Below the pieces are notes generated by a model. That model was not told the origin of the DNA and made no database searches. It worked only from the letters and a program-made list of their open reading frames with translations. Below are positions 1 to 12,313 of a stretch of 64,000 nt of DNA, one piece after another; within the stretch, counting starts at the first letter, position 1; every line of letters starts with the position of its first letter. The DNA comes from Elephas maximus indicus (Eukaryota; Chordata; Mammalia; Proboscidea; Elephantidae): assembly GCF_024166365.1 (NCBI RefSeq), contig NC_064836.1, positions 4,650,001 to 4,714,000 of the forward strand, written 5' to 3'. The translations under genes were made by a program, and so were the position numbers.

Positions 1-2695
1 CTTTCATTCCCCTAAAAACAGCCTGAATGCATATTACTGAATGTCTCAATTTGTTATACCTTTGAAATTGCATGTTTCTTTCTTTTACTGCCCAGTATCT
101 TTGCTGTACTGTTATTACTTTCTTTAGCTTACTAAAAGACTTTTGCTGTCTGTACCTTCTATGGTGTGAATGAATGACTGTTGCTGCAACCTGCATCTCT
201 CTCAGAGTCTGTCTGACTCTTAAACCTCTAAACCTTGCCTGAATAATATTAACGGCTTTCAAAATCGTCAAGTACTTTGCACGCTGTATTTTACCTTGAC
301 AGTATGCTCTATATCTTACTTGAATTACAATAGCTGCTGTTCTCATTGAATGGTATCTTATTTTTAACCGATGCATTTTAAACACTGCTTTAATAAAAGT
401 GGCTGCAGCGTGCATGCGTTCAACCTGTCTTCTTACTCTGGTGCCTCTGTAAATGGCTTGAATCTTCACTGCTGCATTCTTTAAATTAAGATATTCCCTA
501 CGTTGTTGTTTTGTAGTCTTAATATCTCGATACCATCTCTGAATTCTAATAGCTGAAGCTGTCTGGGTTGCATATTTCTTTCTGATTTTATATGCTTTAT
601 AGTTAGACTGTATAGTAACTGCGGCTTTGTTGTTCTCTTTTACTTTTTTTCTCACTCTTAAACCTCGGTAAGCTGATTGCAAAATTACTACAGCTGCCTT
701 TGTTTTCAAATACAAATGATGCTGTTTCTGTCCAATACTGTAAGCCCTATAATATATTTGAATCAGAAGAGCAGCTTTTCTCGTAACTCTCCACTTCTTT
801 TTTTGCACGTACATTCTATAGTATGACTGTATGATAACAGCACATTTGCGTTGCCTTTGAAACTGTCTTCTCAGTTTTCTGGCCTTCTGGGTAGCTTGAA
901 GCATGAGTACTGCATGACGGAGTTCGATGTACTCCGTACGTCGCTTCTTTCCTATAATCCTTGCTCTCAGATGTTGCTGGATGACTAATGCTGCTCTTTT
1001 TAACAATCTAAACTCTTTCTGGGCCTTGCCCATTCTAAAAGCAGACTGAATCTTCACTGCAGCATCATGTTCCCTCCTGATCTGGTTTCGAACTTTCCAG
1101 CCACGATAAACACACTGGAGAACTATCACAGCTGCTCGGGTCTTTAAAAAAAGCGTTCTTGTATCATAAACAGTCTCGCATGCCCTGTACCATCTCTGAA
1201 TCTTGAGAGTAGACTGAAGCACAGACTGATATTTCACCCTTTTACTACAGCCTCTAAAAGCAGTTTGAATTTTAAGAGCAGCTGCAGATTGTTGTTTGAT
1301 TAGCTGGCGTACTTTATAACCTCTGTAAGCTGCCTGCAAGCAGGTGGCTGCTCTTTTGGCTTGCAAGAAGTTCTTCCTCTGACTGACTCGTGCTTTGTTT
1401 GCACGATAGTAATTCTGAATGACAACAGTTGCTTTATAAATTTTCAGATAGTATTGCCGCATCTTTCTCATTCTGAAATAAGATTGTAGTGAAATAGCAG
1501 CTTTTCTTTGCAACCTCATCTGCTTTCGGGCAAGGTATCCTCTAACGAAAGCCTGTAGTTTGATACAAAATTTCTGCACCTGCATATATTCTTCTCTCTT
1601 TAGTGCAGCCACTTTTTTGGACTGGTACCATTGCTGGATACACAGTGCCGCTTCTCTTAAACGTAAATATTGTTTGCGTGCTCGTTTCATCTTGACAATT
1701 GACTGTAACTTTATTGTTGCATTTTTTAGGCTCATAAATTTTTTATGGGAAATATAAGCCCGATAATATGACTGAATCTTTATAACAGATGTTAGGATGT
1801 GAATAAACTTTTTCCTTGCTTGCATCCCTCTATATGCAGACTGTAAAACAATGACAGCAGAACGAGTTTTCTGATAAGATGCTAGAACTTTCCTGGCTGA
1901 AATGTAAGCTCGGAAATAAGCCTGAATTATAAGGGCAGCTTTCCTCATCTTCTTATATTTCTGTAGCTGTTGATGTTTTCTTATGTGTGCCTGCAATTTG
2001 ATAACAATTTTCTTAAGGTTTAGAAATCGAAGCTTTTCTTGTCTCATTCTCCAATAGGACTGAATAACCCATGCAGCTCTAATCTGTCTGTGTAAATTAC
2101 GAGCTTTCATTCTCCTGAAAGCAGCCTGCAGTTGAATGGCTGCAGCCTGTTTCTGCAAATACTGGGTCCTTTCAATCTTTCCTTTCACATATGCTCTGTA
2201 GTGCTTTTGGATAGTCACAACAGATGCTTTCTTTCTCTTATATAACTTCTGGGCTTGAAAGCACCTAAATCTTCTCTGAATGATAACAACACAAGATCTA
2301 GTATGAGCGTAATTCCGTAATTCTTTGTGCATTCTATACCACGACTGAATGACAACAGCAGATTTTTCTTCTTTAGCTCGTTCCCTGACTTGCCATTCTC
2401 TAAAAGCTCTTTGCAGTACTATCACAGCTTTTATTTGTACCTGCATTTTGCGTCGCTTCCATCTTCTGAACATTGACTGGATTATAAGGGAGGATGATTT
2501 TAGTCTTTTATATCTTTGCTGATCTTGTTTTCTCCTAAAATAAGCACGCCAATGCCTCTGAATTACAACTGTAGCCCACAGATATCTTTTATAAGAAGTT
2601 ACAGCAATTATCATTCTTAGCCTAGATTGCAGGATGATTGAATAATATTTCAGTTTCAGAAATCTTTTTCTAGTGGAGTATCTTCTCCAATATCC
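1..2695 (-). CDS. ASPM: ASPM exon 18, partial: IQ-repeat array
   Basis: This is the 5' part of the giant ASPM exon. The acceptor (CTTTCTCAG) precedes 2695 and the frame continues exon 17 in phase 0. I translated segments near 2695, 1740, 1260, 600 and 1-300; all lie in one frame, and the exon runs 898 codons plus one base to the left edge. It encodes residues 1359-2256: head-to-tail IQ motifs such as [16 protein letters not shown] and IQRWYRA, alternating roughly every 23-27 residues (about three dozen here). IQ motifs form an alpha-helical stalk that binds calmodulin or myosin-type light chains. It is absent from a simple complete-ORF list only because it has no stop inside the window. The rest of exon 18 lies beyond position 1. 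Confidence 0.97.
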
Positions 2696-4269
2696 CTGAG
2701 AAAGGTAAGGAAAGACACAAAGTAAAATAGATCAAGCTTTCTATAATTAACACCTTTGAAAATATTAATTTTTCTAATATTCTACTTAAATATCAAAAAC
2801 ATGAAATTAAAATCCCAATATATTTTTGTAAAAGATACTTGTCTCTTTTGTTTGTAGTTTAGTTTGTCCATTGATAAAGCTTTAGCCAATTTATAATTAT
2901 AAACAAATATATTTATAACTATATTTGTATTCCAGAGTCATAAGAAATAGGAGCATGTTTATGTTATACCAGAAGCAAAAGAGTCAAAATCAAACTATAG
3001 TAATATTTTTTTGCGACCTATTAATTCTAATTTCTATGAATACATCTCCGGTTCTTAAATTACCCCTTTATTTCAAGGCTGCTAAGCTATCTTATAATGA
3101 TAAATAACTGTTTATGTGCAGGCTTCTGTGCTATCACATTATAGGCCAGATAATATAGAAATTTGAGAAATAAATGAGCTTGATCACTCTGAGTCATCAT
3201 TTTTATTAAGAAGAAATTACTTACTTTCCCCCTACTTAGGAATTACAGATATACAGTTAAAAAGTAGAATCCAGGAAGGACTTGAGAAGTGATAAACTGC
3301 TTGTCTCTTGAAAAGCCATGGTCGCACTCTACACACCCCACCCCACCCCACATCCCCTGACCCCTTAGTTAACCCAGCAATGAAGTGGCTCAACAGAAAG
3401 GGCTACAAAATCTCAAGTCGGTTCCAGTTGCTATATCTAAATACCCCAGGATACTGGGGAACAAGCTCTGGGTGTTCTTCTGGCAATAAGACCATTCCTT
3501 TGTCCAAATGCTCCCAGCATTACCAAGATTGTGGGGTGTTCCCTATGGCAGCTTATTTTACTTACACATAAAAAGCAGTGTAGGGGCTGGGTCCCTCCCT
3601 CTCCTACAGCACTACCCATTACACATAGAGCTATGCTTGGCCCAAGCACACCTGTACATGGTTGAGGAGGGTTAGAGAGAACATGTGCATTCTGCTGACT
3701 CTTTGCCTCTAAGTTTTCCCTGATTTCTCTTATTCCTCTACTGTGGGTCACCTGTGGTTTTGTTCCCACCCTTCAGCCTGACAAGAAGTGATGTGTACTC
3801 CACATTATTTCTCTTACTAAGAAGGCTGCGCAAGTAATTAAACACCTATATGACTACAGTCCAGCTTGCTTATGTAAAATGGCTTTGAAAACTTGAAGCA
3901 ATATATAAATGTAAGCCATTATTAAACTACCTTAAAAGAAATAGGAAACATAAAGCACAGGTCATATTCAGAGTTGAAGAATATGTGCCATTATTCTTTT
4001 TTCCTAGACATTTTGTTTGCAAAACCCTCAGACTCAGAAATGAAAGGTCAGTGTGGCTAGCTCACTTTATATGTCCATAATCATTCCTTCTAATACTGCT
4101 ACTAGTCTGATACTGAAACATTAATCAGTTTTGATATTCACCATGGGCCTAAGTCCACTTCCTTGCCTAATAACTCTGCTCCCTATGATGCAATTCTAAC
4201 AGCACTGTCACATATCTGTTAAAAATAAAGAGGTTTTATTGAGCATATATCACTGTAAAACAAAAGCAT
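2696..4269. other. ASPM intron 17, 3' part, no recognised element
   Basis: This is AT-rich intronic sequence. Short open frames on both strands near 3308-3769 lack coding character or recognisable similarity. I see no repeat I can name, apart from ordinary A/T runs. Confidence 0.5.
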
Positions 4270-5049
4270 CAACATTTGCCATAAGATGTTTAAAAAGCCC
4301 AGAGTCTCATACCATAATATTCAAGATACCCAGGGTGCAATTCAAATTACTTGGCAAAGTATCACCATGAAAACCTCAACTTTCACAGGAGAAAACAATC
4401 AACAGATGTCAATGTGGAGAAGTCACAGACACTGGAATTATCTGACAAAGTCTAATATTACAGAGCTCCAACAAAGGCAAACTGTTTAAACTAATGTAAA
4501 GATAGAAAGTCTCAGCAAAGACATGAAATACAGAAATAACAACCAAATGGAAATACTAGAGCTGAAAAATACAATATCCAAAATATAAAACTCACTGGAA
4601 AGGCTCAATAACGGGATGGAGGTGACACACGAAAGAATCAATGAATTTGAAGAAGATAATATAAATTATCCAGTGTGAACAAGAAAGAGAAAACAGATTG
4701 GGAAGAAAATCAACACAGCCTCAGGGACGTGGGGGCAATATCAAATGATCTAACATTTATGTCATCAATGTCCCACAGGGAGAGGAGAAAGAGTGCAGTG
4801 CTGAAAAAACTTCTGAAGAAATAACAGCTCAAATGTGCCCAAATTTTACCATAGACAAAATCACTGACTCAAAAGATTCAGTGAACCCCTGGCAAGATAA
4901 ACTCAAAGAAACACATGGCCAGAGATGAGCTACTGAAAATTAACAACAAAGAAAAACTCTTTTTAAAAACAGCCAGAGAGAACTGACACATTACCTATAG
5001 AGAAACAATGGCAGACTACACATTCTTTTTAAGTTCACATGGAAAATTC

Positions 5050-5276
5050 ACTAAGATCAGCGGTCAGCAAACTTTTTCTTTAAAAGGCCAGATAGTAAAT
5101 ATCTTCAGCTTTGCAGGGCATTTCTGTTGCAAAACTCAATTCTTCTATCATAATGCAAAAGCAGCCATTAGCAACACATACATGAATCGGTACAGCACGT
5201 TCTAAAAAACTATATTTACAAAACCAGGTGGTAGGCCAGATTTAGCCCACCGGCCATACTTTGCCAACCCCTGACC
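5050..5276. mobile_element. hAT-Charlie-type DNA transposon fragment
   Basis: The ends GTCAGCAAACTTTTTCTTTA and TTTGCCAACCCCTG, with an internal AGGCCAGATAGTAAATATCT-like stretch and a near-complementary right half, are typical of a non-autonomous hAT-Charlie family abundant in placental mammals. Diverged relatives in this window lie at 26115-26460, 42730-42912 and 57107-57332. The exact subfamily is not determined. Confidence 0.6.
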
Positions 5277-5544
5277 AAGGTAGACCTCTGTTGGGTCATA
5301 AAACAAGCCTTAACAAATTTAAAAGAATTGAAATCATATAAAGTATATTCTCTGATCATAATGAAATTAAAGTAAAAATCAGTAAAAGAAGGATAACAGG
5401 AAAATCTCCAAACACTGAAAAGTAAACAGCACACTCTTAATCCATGGGCCAAAGAAAAAAAATCTCAAGGGAAATTAGAAATTAGTTTGAACTGAATGAA
5501 AATGAAAATGCACCATATCAAAATTTGTGGTATGCAGCTAAAGC

Positions 5545-5588
5545 AGTAAACCAAAAAAACCTATTGCTGTCAAGTCGATTCTGACTAT
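5545..5588 (-). repeat. 5'-truncated AfroSINE scrap with target duplication
   Basis: A 44-bp tail piece (A-run, then CATTGCTGTCAAGTCGATTC-like sequence) sits between two copies of AGCTAAAGC (5536-5544 and 5589-5597). The flanking duplication indicates a genuine retroposition, severely 5'-truncated, into the older L1. Confidence 0.65.
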
Positions 5589-6594
5589 AGCTAAAGCGGT
5601 ACTTAGAGTGAAATTTATATCACTAATTTATTGTACTGAAAGAGGAAGGACTCAAAATAATTGCCTAAGCTTTTCCTTTAAATGTTATCAAAATAATAAC
5701 AAAAAGAACAGAAGAAATGAAGTAATCAAGAACAGAAGTCAATAAAATTGAAAACAAAAAAATTAGTAGAGAAAAATCAATGAATCCAAAGGTTTGTTCA
5801 TTGAAAAGACCAATAAAAAAGACCAATGAAATTCTAGCAAGACTAACAAAGAAAATAAAGAGAACACAAATTACAAATTTCTGGAATGAGGAGCTATTAC
5901 TACAGGCTCCTAAGATAGTAAAAGGATAACAAAGGCATACCATGAACAACGATGCACACGTAAATTTGACAAGTTAGGTGAAATGGACCAATTCTTTGAA
6001 AACCACAAACTAACAAAACTCACTGAAAATGAATTAGTCCTACGATACTTTAAAAAAATAGAATTTGTATTAAAGCTTTCATATAACGAAATATCTAGAT
6101 CATGATGGCATCACTGGTCAATTCTTCTAAACCTGTAAGGAAGAAATATTGGCAATTCTATACAATCTCCTCCAGAAAATTAAGAGGAAGAGAAAACTTC
6201 CTAACTCATTTTATGAAAACAGTTTATTTACCCTGATACCAAAACTGTAAGAAAACAATACAAGAAAATAGACCAATATGCTGCATGAACAGAGTTGTAA
6301 AACTATTCATCTAAATATTAATAGAATCAAGCAACATATAAAAAGAATAACATACCACAAACAAGTGGGTTTTATCTTAGACTACAAGGTTAGTTCAAGA
6401 TTACATGCTGAACACGGCAAAGTGTTATGCAGGTAGTAGGCAGGTGTTAATATTTGTTAAAAAATTAAATATTAGATAAAATATAGAATCCTAAAATATA
6501 ATCATTTAAAACTTTATCTTCTTCCTTAAAAATACCATTAAATTTTAAAAAATTTTCTTTTTTTAATTAAAAAAATTTGTCCAGGATACTATAC

Positions 6595-6789
6595 CTGAAT
6601 AATTGATGCTGACTTATTTTGAATTTTTTCCAGTTTTTCCTTTTTTAACATTAATAATTTTCTCTGTGCTAAGAATCTTCGCCAATATTTCTGAATGACC
6701 AATGCTGCATTCATTTCCTTTTTCAATCTTCGTTTAGTTAGAAAATTGATTACAGCTGACTGAATAACCCTTGCAGCTTTGTCTCTCTC
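6595..6789 (-). CDS. ASPM: ASPM exon 17
   Basis: This exon is 195 nt, phase 0-0, residues 1294-1358. The acceptor is TTTTTTTAAG and the donor CAG|GTATAG. It encodes early IQ repeats: [26 protein letters not shown] and the start of a third, SASIIQ, which is completed in exon 18 by GYWRRYS. Sequence order and spacing match human ASPM closely. Confidence 0.96.
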
Positions 6790-7529
6790 CTTAAAAAAAG
6801 GAAAAAACACAACACAGCAAATATGAATTAAACATTTAATCACTGAAGTCCCTAAATTATTCTTTGTGAGAACATCATCTGTTAAACATTAATCAAATTA
6901 ATCTTGGAAATGAAATGCCCTCAGGCTTATGGTAAGGTATGTTCATCTTTGGAATATAATGCTTGTGGGCATGTTGAAAGGGCTGATGGGCTTACAGATA
7001 TATTTGCATGATGAAACAAAGATTCTTAGGAAATATCCAAAAATAAAGGTCATAGACATGTTTGATCTATCACAGCTCCTCAGTAATCAGGATAACGGCA
7101 ATTTGAAGTATAATCTGGTATATTTCTCAGACTGGATCCAGTGAATTCATGTTTGACTTTTAGGAGAGACAGCATTAAAAGAGAGGGAGAGAAACTCCCA
7201 AAATAAACAAAATGTCTTAACAGTATAAGGTAGTACTGCTTTGTTGTAATTTGAAAAAAAAAAAGAACACACAAAAGAGAGACAAAATCCCCCTCTTTGG
7301 CATAGAACACATTGTGGATTTAAGCCATAGAGACTTAAGAGAACAGAATATAGTTTGGATTCTAAGAAGCGATGTATGAACTGGCCGAGAGCACCAGTGG
7401 CCAAAGAGGAGTGCACTGCCCTGGGAGCACTAGAGGTCAGTACCCTGCATATCTCTTTTACTGTTACTTCTGGTAATGAACAGCTATGAATAACAACAAA
7501 CACTGAATACTTACAGGGTGCCAGGAACC
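6790..7529. other. ASPM intron 16, no recognised element
   Basis: Unique AT-rich intronic sequence; open frames here are shadows without coding character. Confidence 0.5.
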
Positions 7530-7715
7530 ATTTTCAACACTTGACGAGTCACTCAGACATACATATGAACAGATGAGCAACCATATGGCAACGAGGCAGC
7601 TGAGGCAGGCAAGTCAAGGGTCTTGTCAGCCCCACAGGTAGCAGACCCAGAATTTGAACCAGGCAGTCTGGCTTCAGAGTTGATGCCCTTAATCGCTTTG
7701 CTATACTGTTCAAAG
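7530..7715 (-). repeat. MIR SINE (antisense)
   Basis: The diagnostic reversed MIR core is present: a GAGGCAGCTGAGGCA-like stretch, then CAGACCCAGAATTTGAACCA, GGCAGTCTGGCTTC and a terminal TTAATCGCTTTGCTATACT. MIRs are ancient mammal-wide tRNA-derived SINEs. Confidence 0.7.
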
Positions 7716-7834
7716 CCAGATTTATCACTTCACTCTACCTGAATTGGAAACTAGATTATAAGTCATTCCCTCTGGTGGAAAGTGACAACTTATATCATGT
7801 CTAATAACTCTTTGAAGTCTCTAGTGAAGTCTCT

Positions 7835-8035
7835 AGGTGGCACAAATGTTTAATGAACTTGGCTGCTAACTGAAAGGTTGGGGGCTCAAGTCCACCCAGA
7901 GGCACCTCAGAAGAAAGGCCTGGCAATCTAATTCCAGAAAAACTCAGCCATTGAAAACCCTATGGAACACAGCTCTACTCTGACACACACGGGTTCACCA
8001 AGAGTTATAATTGACTTAACAGCAACTGTCGACAC
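7835..8035 (+). repeat. AfroSINE/RTE-tailed SINE (long, diverged)
   Basis: GGCTGCTAACTGAAAGGTTG, then a gap-extended body containing GAAAACCCTATGGAACACAG, and a CACGGGTTCACCAAGAG...GACTTAACAGCAAC tail. The extended middle marks the longer AfroSINE variant. Confidence 0.7.
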
Positions 8036-8530
8036 ACAGAGAATAGCTATAGATTCTAATTATTAACTAGTAACACTCAATCAGTGGAGGGTATCTGTGA
8101 ATGGAGAGACTCCACAGTATGGGAAGATACTCTACTATAAAATGGATCAAACTGTTGTTCGAATAAAGAAAAAAGTAAGCAATGGACTGAAACAAACGCT
8201 ACGGAATGGTGAGGGCCATATACTGAAACACTCCTCTGAGTATAGTTCTAAGATTGAGTTGGAGAATTATGTACAACAATTTAGTTGTACAACTGTGAAA
8301 TGTCAGTGTCCTTGAAAAGCCTATGGCCTTCAAGGATATAAAGATCCAAATTAAAAATATCCTCTAATTAGATTAAAAAAAAAATTATGCCATTCAGAAG
8401 TATATAGCTTTTGGGTCAAATTTACAAGGGCCAAGGGCTGTTTTGGACACAACAGGCTGAGGTGAATTAAACTTGCATCAATTTGTAGATCATTTCAATC
8501 TCAAGCAAATTATAATGGAACAATTTATGT
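8036..8530. other. ASPM intron 16, no recognised element
   Basis: Intronic; a 72-codon open frame at 8097-8315 has no recognisable motif and no supporting structure. I do not call it a gene. Confidence 0.45.
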
Positions 8531-8534
8531 GGCA

Positions 8535-8735
8535 GTTTGGCAAAAGGTCGTCAGTTTGAATCCACTAGCTCCTTTGTAGGAGAAAGATGTGGCAGTCTGC
8601 TTCTGTAAAGATTTGCAGCTTTGTAAACCCTATACAGGGTTTAAACCCTATGGGGCAGTTCTACTCTGTCCTATAGGGTTGCTATGAGTTGAAATCGACT
8701 TCACAGCAACAGGCCTTTTTTTTTTTTTTTTTTGG
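8535..8735 (+). repeat. AfroSINE
   Basis: Plus-oriented copy: AAAAGGTCGTCAGTTTGAAT, GGAGAAAGATGTGGCAGTCT, GGGGCAGTTCTACTCTGTCC and GTTGAAATCGACTTCACAGC, then a T-run (orientation by tRNA-like head to RTE-like tail). An internal duplication repeats the AACCCTATA/GGGTTTA stretch at about 8625-8650. Confidence 0.85.
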
Positions 8736-9109
8736 TTAGAGAAGTTAAAGATGGAAAGTAAATACATCCAAGGAGGCAAATATATTACAAAAACAAGCAA
8801 CTCTTTGAAGATAAGCTGAAGGTAAAACTTCCCGTGCCTGGCAGTGAAACCTTTTCTTTGTCAGACTACTATGTCATCAGTTTTAACCCTATATTGTAGC
8901 TGAGACAGCTCGTAACCAGTTTATTTTGCATAATATACTGGCTAAATACCAAGATTTACTTTACTTTAGAGTGTGTGCCCGTTTGTTGGCAGGACGAGCT
9001 GGGTGGTGGAATGGGTCAGTGGACCCTTGGATAGTCCTGCTTCACTCACCAGGTAACGTTGGCCATTGCCACTGTTTCTTTGTTGCTAAAAGAGCTTGAC
9101 CCACTTTAT

Positions 9110-9215
9110 AAAAATTGAAACAATAATATCAATATATATTTCTATATAAACTTTTATAAATGATATATATTTAGTATGTAATATATTGTATATATATAAA
9201 ATATAAAACAAAAAA
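9110..9215. repeat. AT-rich low-complexity (TA-type)
   Basis: About 100 bp composed almost entirely of ATAT/TATA combinations within ASPM intron 16. Confidence 0.7.
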
Positions 9216-10355
9216 TAGCTACCTCAAGGTAATATTTATGTACTTGCTAGCTTATACCATGAAATCTGTGAGAGCCAGAATTCAATAGTACTGCCTTATT
9301 TTTCCAAGTCTCACAAGTTTTCTGTCTTTGAAGTGGTGCAGTCTTACCACTTTTCTATCGTTCTCTATTAGTGGAAAATATTTGAGTTTTCCTTCTCTGA
9401 CAGATTTCTGCCTTACACAGGTTCTGGCTTTTGCTGTTTTTATTGTAATACTTCTTCTAGCATATATAGGGAAACTGCTATTTAGTGTTCCAAATAAAAA
9501 ATGAAAAGATGTAACTGGATGTTAGTATAATTGTATATTCCTGTAGGGAGGAGAGCAGCAGTGGTCATGTTGGATCAATGAAGTTTAACTATGGATACAC
9601 AAATCTCTGTTAATGTGGCCCTTCAAAAAACAGGGAAATTTCTATTACTTGAACAAAAAAATAAATCAAGAAAAGGAATCTCATTAACAAAAAGCTAAGG
9701 AACCTGTGCAGTTAACATCTGACTAATACGTAAGGCTATCCTGAGCAGAAAATAAAGCATATTTCATTACCCAGAACAAAACAAAACAAAAACCCCACTT
9801 CTGATTGATATTTGGAATTCTAAATTTCTCATGTACTGCCGTATAAAAAGAGTGGATGAAATAACTTGGGGACTGGCCAGGAAACAGTCTTCCCTGAAAA
9901 CTTTTCTTAAAACAGTTTTCCTAGAAGCTTCCAGCAGTACAGCATTATCCTCCAATGGATTTGTGCACAAGGAGGCAGATCCTGAGATGGTAAGGAGCAA
10001 GACAGGGCACAGAGAATGTACGGTAGCAGAGAAGACCATTTGTGAACATGTATATAAAAAAAAAAATGTCTAAGACACTGCCTATTTCTCAAATATTACT
10101 ACAACGGCTTTGAGTGTGGCAGGTGCAAATTATTTCAATTACTGTTATTTCCAAGTCTGATATGGATTGAAAACATGTTATGTTTAAGAGTGTCAAAATT
10201 TAGCTGTTTTACACAACTACTAAGAACTTTACCATAAATTGTGTTATAATTAAAAACTGAGGAGCAATATTACAGGGAACATTATTTCTGAAATATCTCT
10301 GATAAATTGTATTAAGCATGGCTGTCTGTTTTATTTTTCCAAACAAATGAATACT
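9216..10355. other. ASPM intron 16, no recognised element
   Basis: Apart from overlapping open frames on both strands at 9767-10092 without recognisable similarity, I see nothing I can name. Confidence 0.4.
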
Positions 10356-10420
10356 TAAAAAAAAAAAAAAATGCCGTTGTGTCAATTCTGACTCATGGCA
10401 ACCCTACAGATCTGTAACTA
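10356..10420 (-). repeat. Truncated AfroSINE (tail only)
   Basis: An A-run followed by GCCGTTGTGTCAATTCTGAC and TCATGGCAACCCTACAG: the RTE-like tail of an antisense AfroSINE. Confidence 0.7.
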
Positions 10421-10799
10421 CCTACAATTAGTGGAGTGGGTAGGGAAAAGAAAGAATTAAAATAGTTCGTTCAATCTGATCAAGCAGACCACCTCTCAGT
10501 TTATTAAATAACATATTTTTCTCAGACTTCAAGAGAAAAAAGTTATTTTACATTAACGCAAATTTTCATACTATTGGCGTCACAAAAGGAAATAAACAAC
10601 ATCCCTATTCCCATTTTAAGAAATAAAACAATGGAAAACAAAATATCACTTTTATAAAGGATAAGTTTGAAGACGGAGTTATGACAGACAAAATGAGGTT
10701 GCACACTGAGTCCCAAAGTCAGACACTTGGCACCCAGTCCTAAGCAGCACTCATTAAGGGAAGCCTCACTGAGCACATCATGAAAAAAGCAACGGAAAC

Positions 10800-11492
10800 A
10801 TCTAGCTCAATTGGCATAACATAGTTTATAAAGAAAATGTTCTATATTCTACTTTGGTGAGTAGCGTCTGAGGTCTTAAAAGCCTGTGAGCAGCCATCTA
10901 ACATACCTCACTGGTTTCACCCCTTTGGGAGCAACAGAGAATGAAGAAAACTAAAGACACAGGGGAAAGATTAGTCCAAAGGACTAATGGACCACAACTA
11001 CCACAGCCTCCACCAGACTGAGTCCAGTACAACTAGATGGTGCCCGGCTACCACCACTGACTGCTCTGATCGGGATCACAATAGAGGGTCCCAGACAGAG
11101 CTGGTGAAAAATGTAGAACAAAATTCTAACTCACAAAAAAAGACCAGACTTACTGGCCTGACAGAGACTGGAGAAACCCCAAGAGTATGGCCCATGGACA
11201 TCCTTTTAGCTCAGTAATGAAGTCTCATGAGGTTCACCCTTCATCCAAAGACTAGACAGTCCCATAAAACAAAAGCAGACTAAGGGGGCACACCAGCCAA
11301 GGGGCAAGGACTAGAAAGCTGTAGGGAACAAGAAATCTGTTAATAGGGAACCCAAGGTCAAAAAGGTAGACTGTTGACATGTCATGGGGCTGTTAACCAA
11401 TGCCACAGAACAGTCTGTGTACTAATTGTTTAAAGAAAAGCTAGATTGATCTGTAAACCTTCATCTAAAGTACAATAAAAAAAAAAAAATGG
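10800..11492 (+). mobile_element. L1 3' UTR fragment with poly(A)
   Basis: Collinear with the 3' UTR of the young L1 at 55390-56110: the shared blocks are GTCTGAGGTCTTAAAAGC, AGATGGTGCCCGGC, ACTCACAAAAAAAGACCAGA and the TGTAAAC-CTTCATCTAAAGTA end before an A-run. It is older and more diverged than that copy, and carries only 3' UTR. It lies in ASPM intron 16, antisense to the gene. Confidence 0.75.
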
Positions 11493-11841
11493 AGGACTCC
11501 TACTCTCTGAAGGCAGATTAGGTTTCAAAAGGAAGAAGGGAAGAGCTCGGTCAAGTATCCTCAGTTTATTCTTCACGAATTTACAAAGCAGAGAGGTTAT
11601 TTCACTTTCCTGGAGCAGAGAAAGTAAGAGAGTGGACAGGGCTAGAAGATGTATTGATTCAAGGAAATATCAGGAGCTAGGGGAAAATACCCATATTTAA
11701 CCCCAACCCAAACAACACACACAATTATTAAGTTTACCTCAATAATTTCATTATGTCAGTAAAATGTAAAAAGCATAAAGAATCAACCAACTGGCATTTT
11801 ATGAAGTACAATTAACAGTATAGTGTTTTCTTTAGGAGTAC

Positions 11842-11970
11842 CTGATAGCATTTTAGGTCTGTTTTTAGCTTATATTTTCTCCAAGTTGTTTGTATAAGTC
11901 GAGCAGCTCTTGTCTCTTTACAAAGATACAGAAGTCTTGCACAAAGAAATGACAAATAGGTAATAACCAC
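11842..11970 (-). CDS. ASPM: ASPM exon 16
   Basis: 129 nt, phase 0-0, residues 1251-1293. Acceptor TTCTCTTAG, donor CAG|GTACTC. It begins [14 protein letters not shown] (the last helix of CH domain 2) and contains the first IQ motif, [13 protein letters not shown]. Compared with the human protein from memory, the segment between CH2 and the IQ motif carries two extra cysteines. Confidence 0.95.
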
Positions 11971-12074
11971 CTAAGAGAAAACACAAAAGATGAAAAGCAG
12001 AAAAGCAAGAGTGGACACACAGCTTACTATCATCTTCTGAGACACCATTGGTTAAAAAAACTCTTTGAACTTAC

Positions 12075-12217
12075 CTTTTCATCTGGAATTGTATTTGACA
12101 TATCCGAATGATGAATCATGGCAGGTATTCCACCAAGGTCTCTAACTGCAGAGCTAATCAACTGAAAATTTTTCTTTTCATTTTCTAGGAGCTCTTTGTA
12201 CAGTTCTGATGTATTTT
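12075..12217 (-). CDS. ASPM: ASPM exon 15
   Basis: 143 nt, entering in phase 1, residues 1203-1250, [11 protein letters not shown] through NTIPDEK. Donor AAG|GTAAGT. The acceptor is the tandem CAGTAG: the distal AG (exon from 12217) gives the human-like DH-ENTS junction, while the proximal AG (exon from 12220) would insert one valine. Encodes part of CH domain 2 ([19 protein letters not shown]). Confidence 0.93.
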
Positions 12218-12313
12218 CTACTGTGCAAGTGAAAAAAGAGAAGTTAGACTGCTCTAGCCAAAAATCACACACGGGAAGTTTTTTGAAAAGTTAATCAATG
12301 AAAAGGGACGAAC

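Larger units (their letters stand above)
4270..6440 (+). repeat. Old L1 (L1M-type) ORF1-ORF2 remnant, interrupted
   Basis: The plus-strand sequence from about 4283 to 5040 resembles the ORF1 region of ancient mammalian L1M elements (for example the stretch GAGCTGAAAAATACAATATC followed by the AATATCAA and GTCCCACAGGGAGAGGAG-like segments). From about 5280 to 6430 it resembles the ORF2 endonuclease/RT region. Many stops and indels show it is long dead. It is interrupted by a hAT fragment (5050-5276) and a SINE scrap (5545-5588). The family is assigned from memory of the consensus. Confidence 0.7.

Noticed and set aside
4286-6440. Possible coding exons in plus-strand frames of intron 17
   Set aside because: They match decayed L1M ORF1/ORF2 with stops and an inserted hAT element.
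9767-10092. Overlapping open frames on both strands in intron 16
   Set aside because: Around 60-90 codons each, no recognisable motif, no splice sites in phase with ASPM; compatible with chance.
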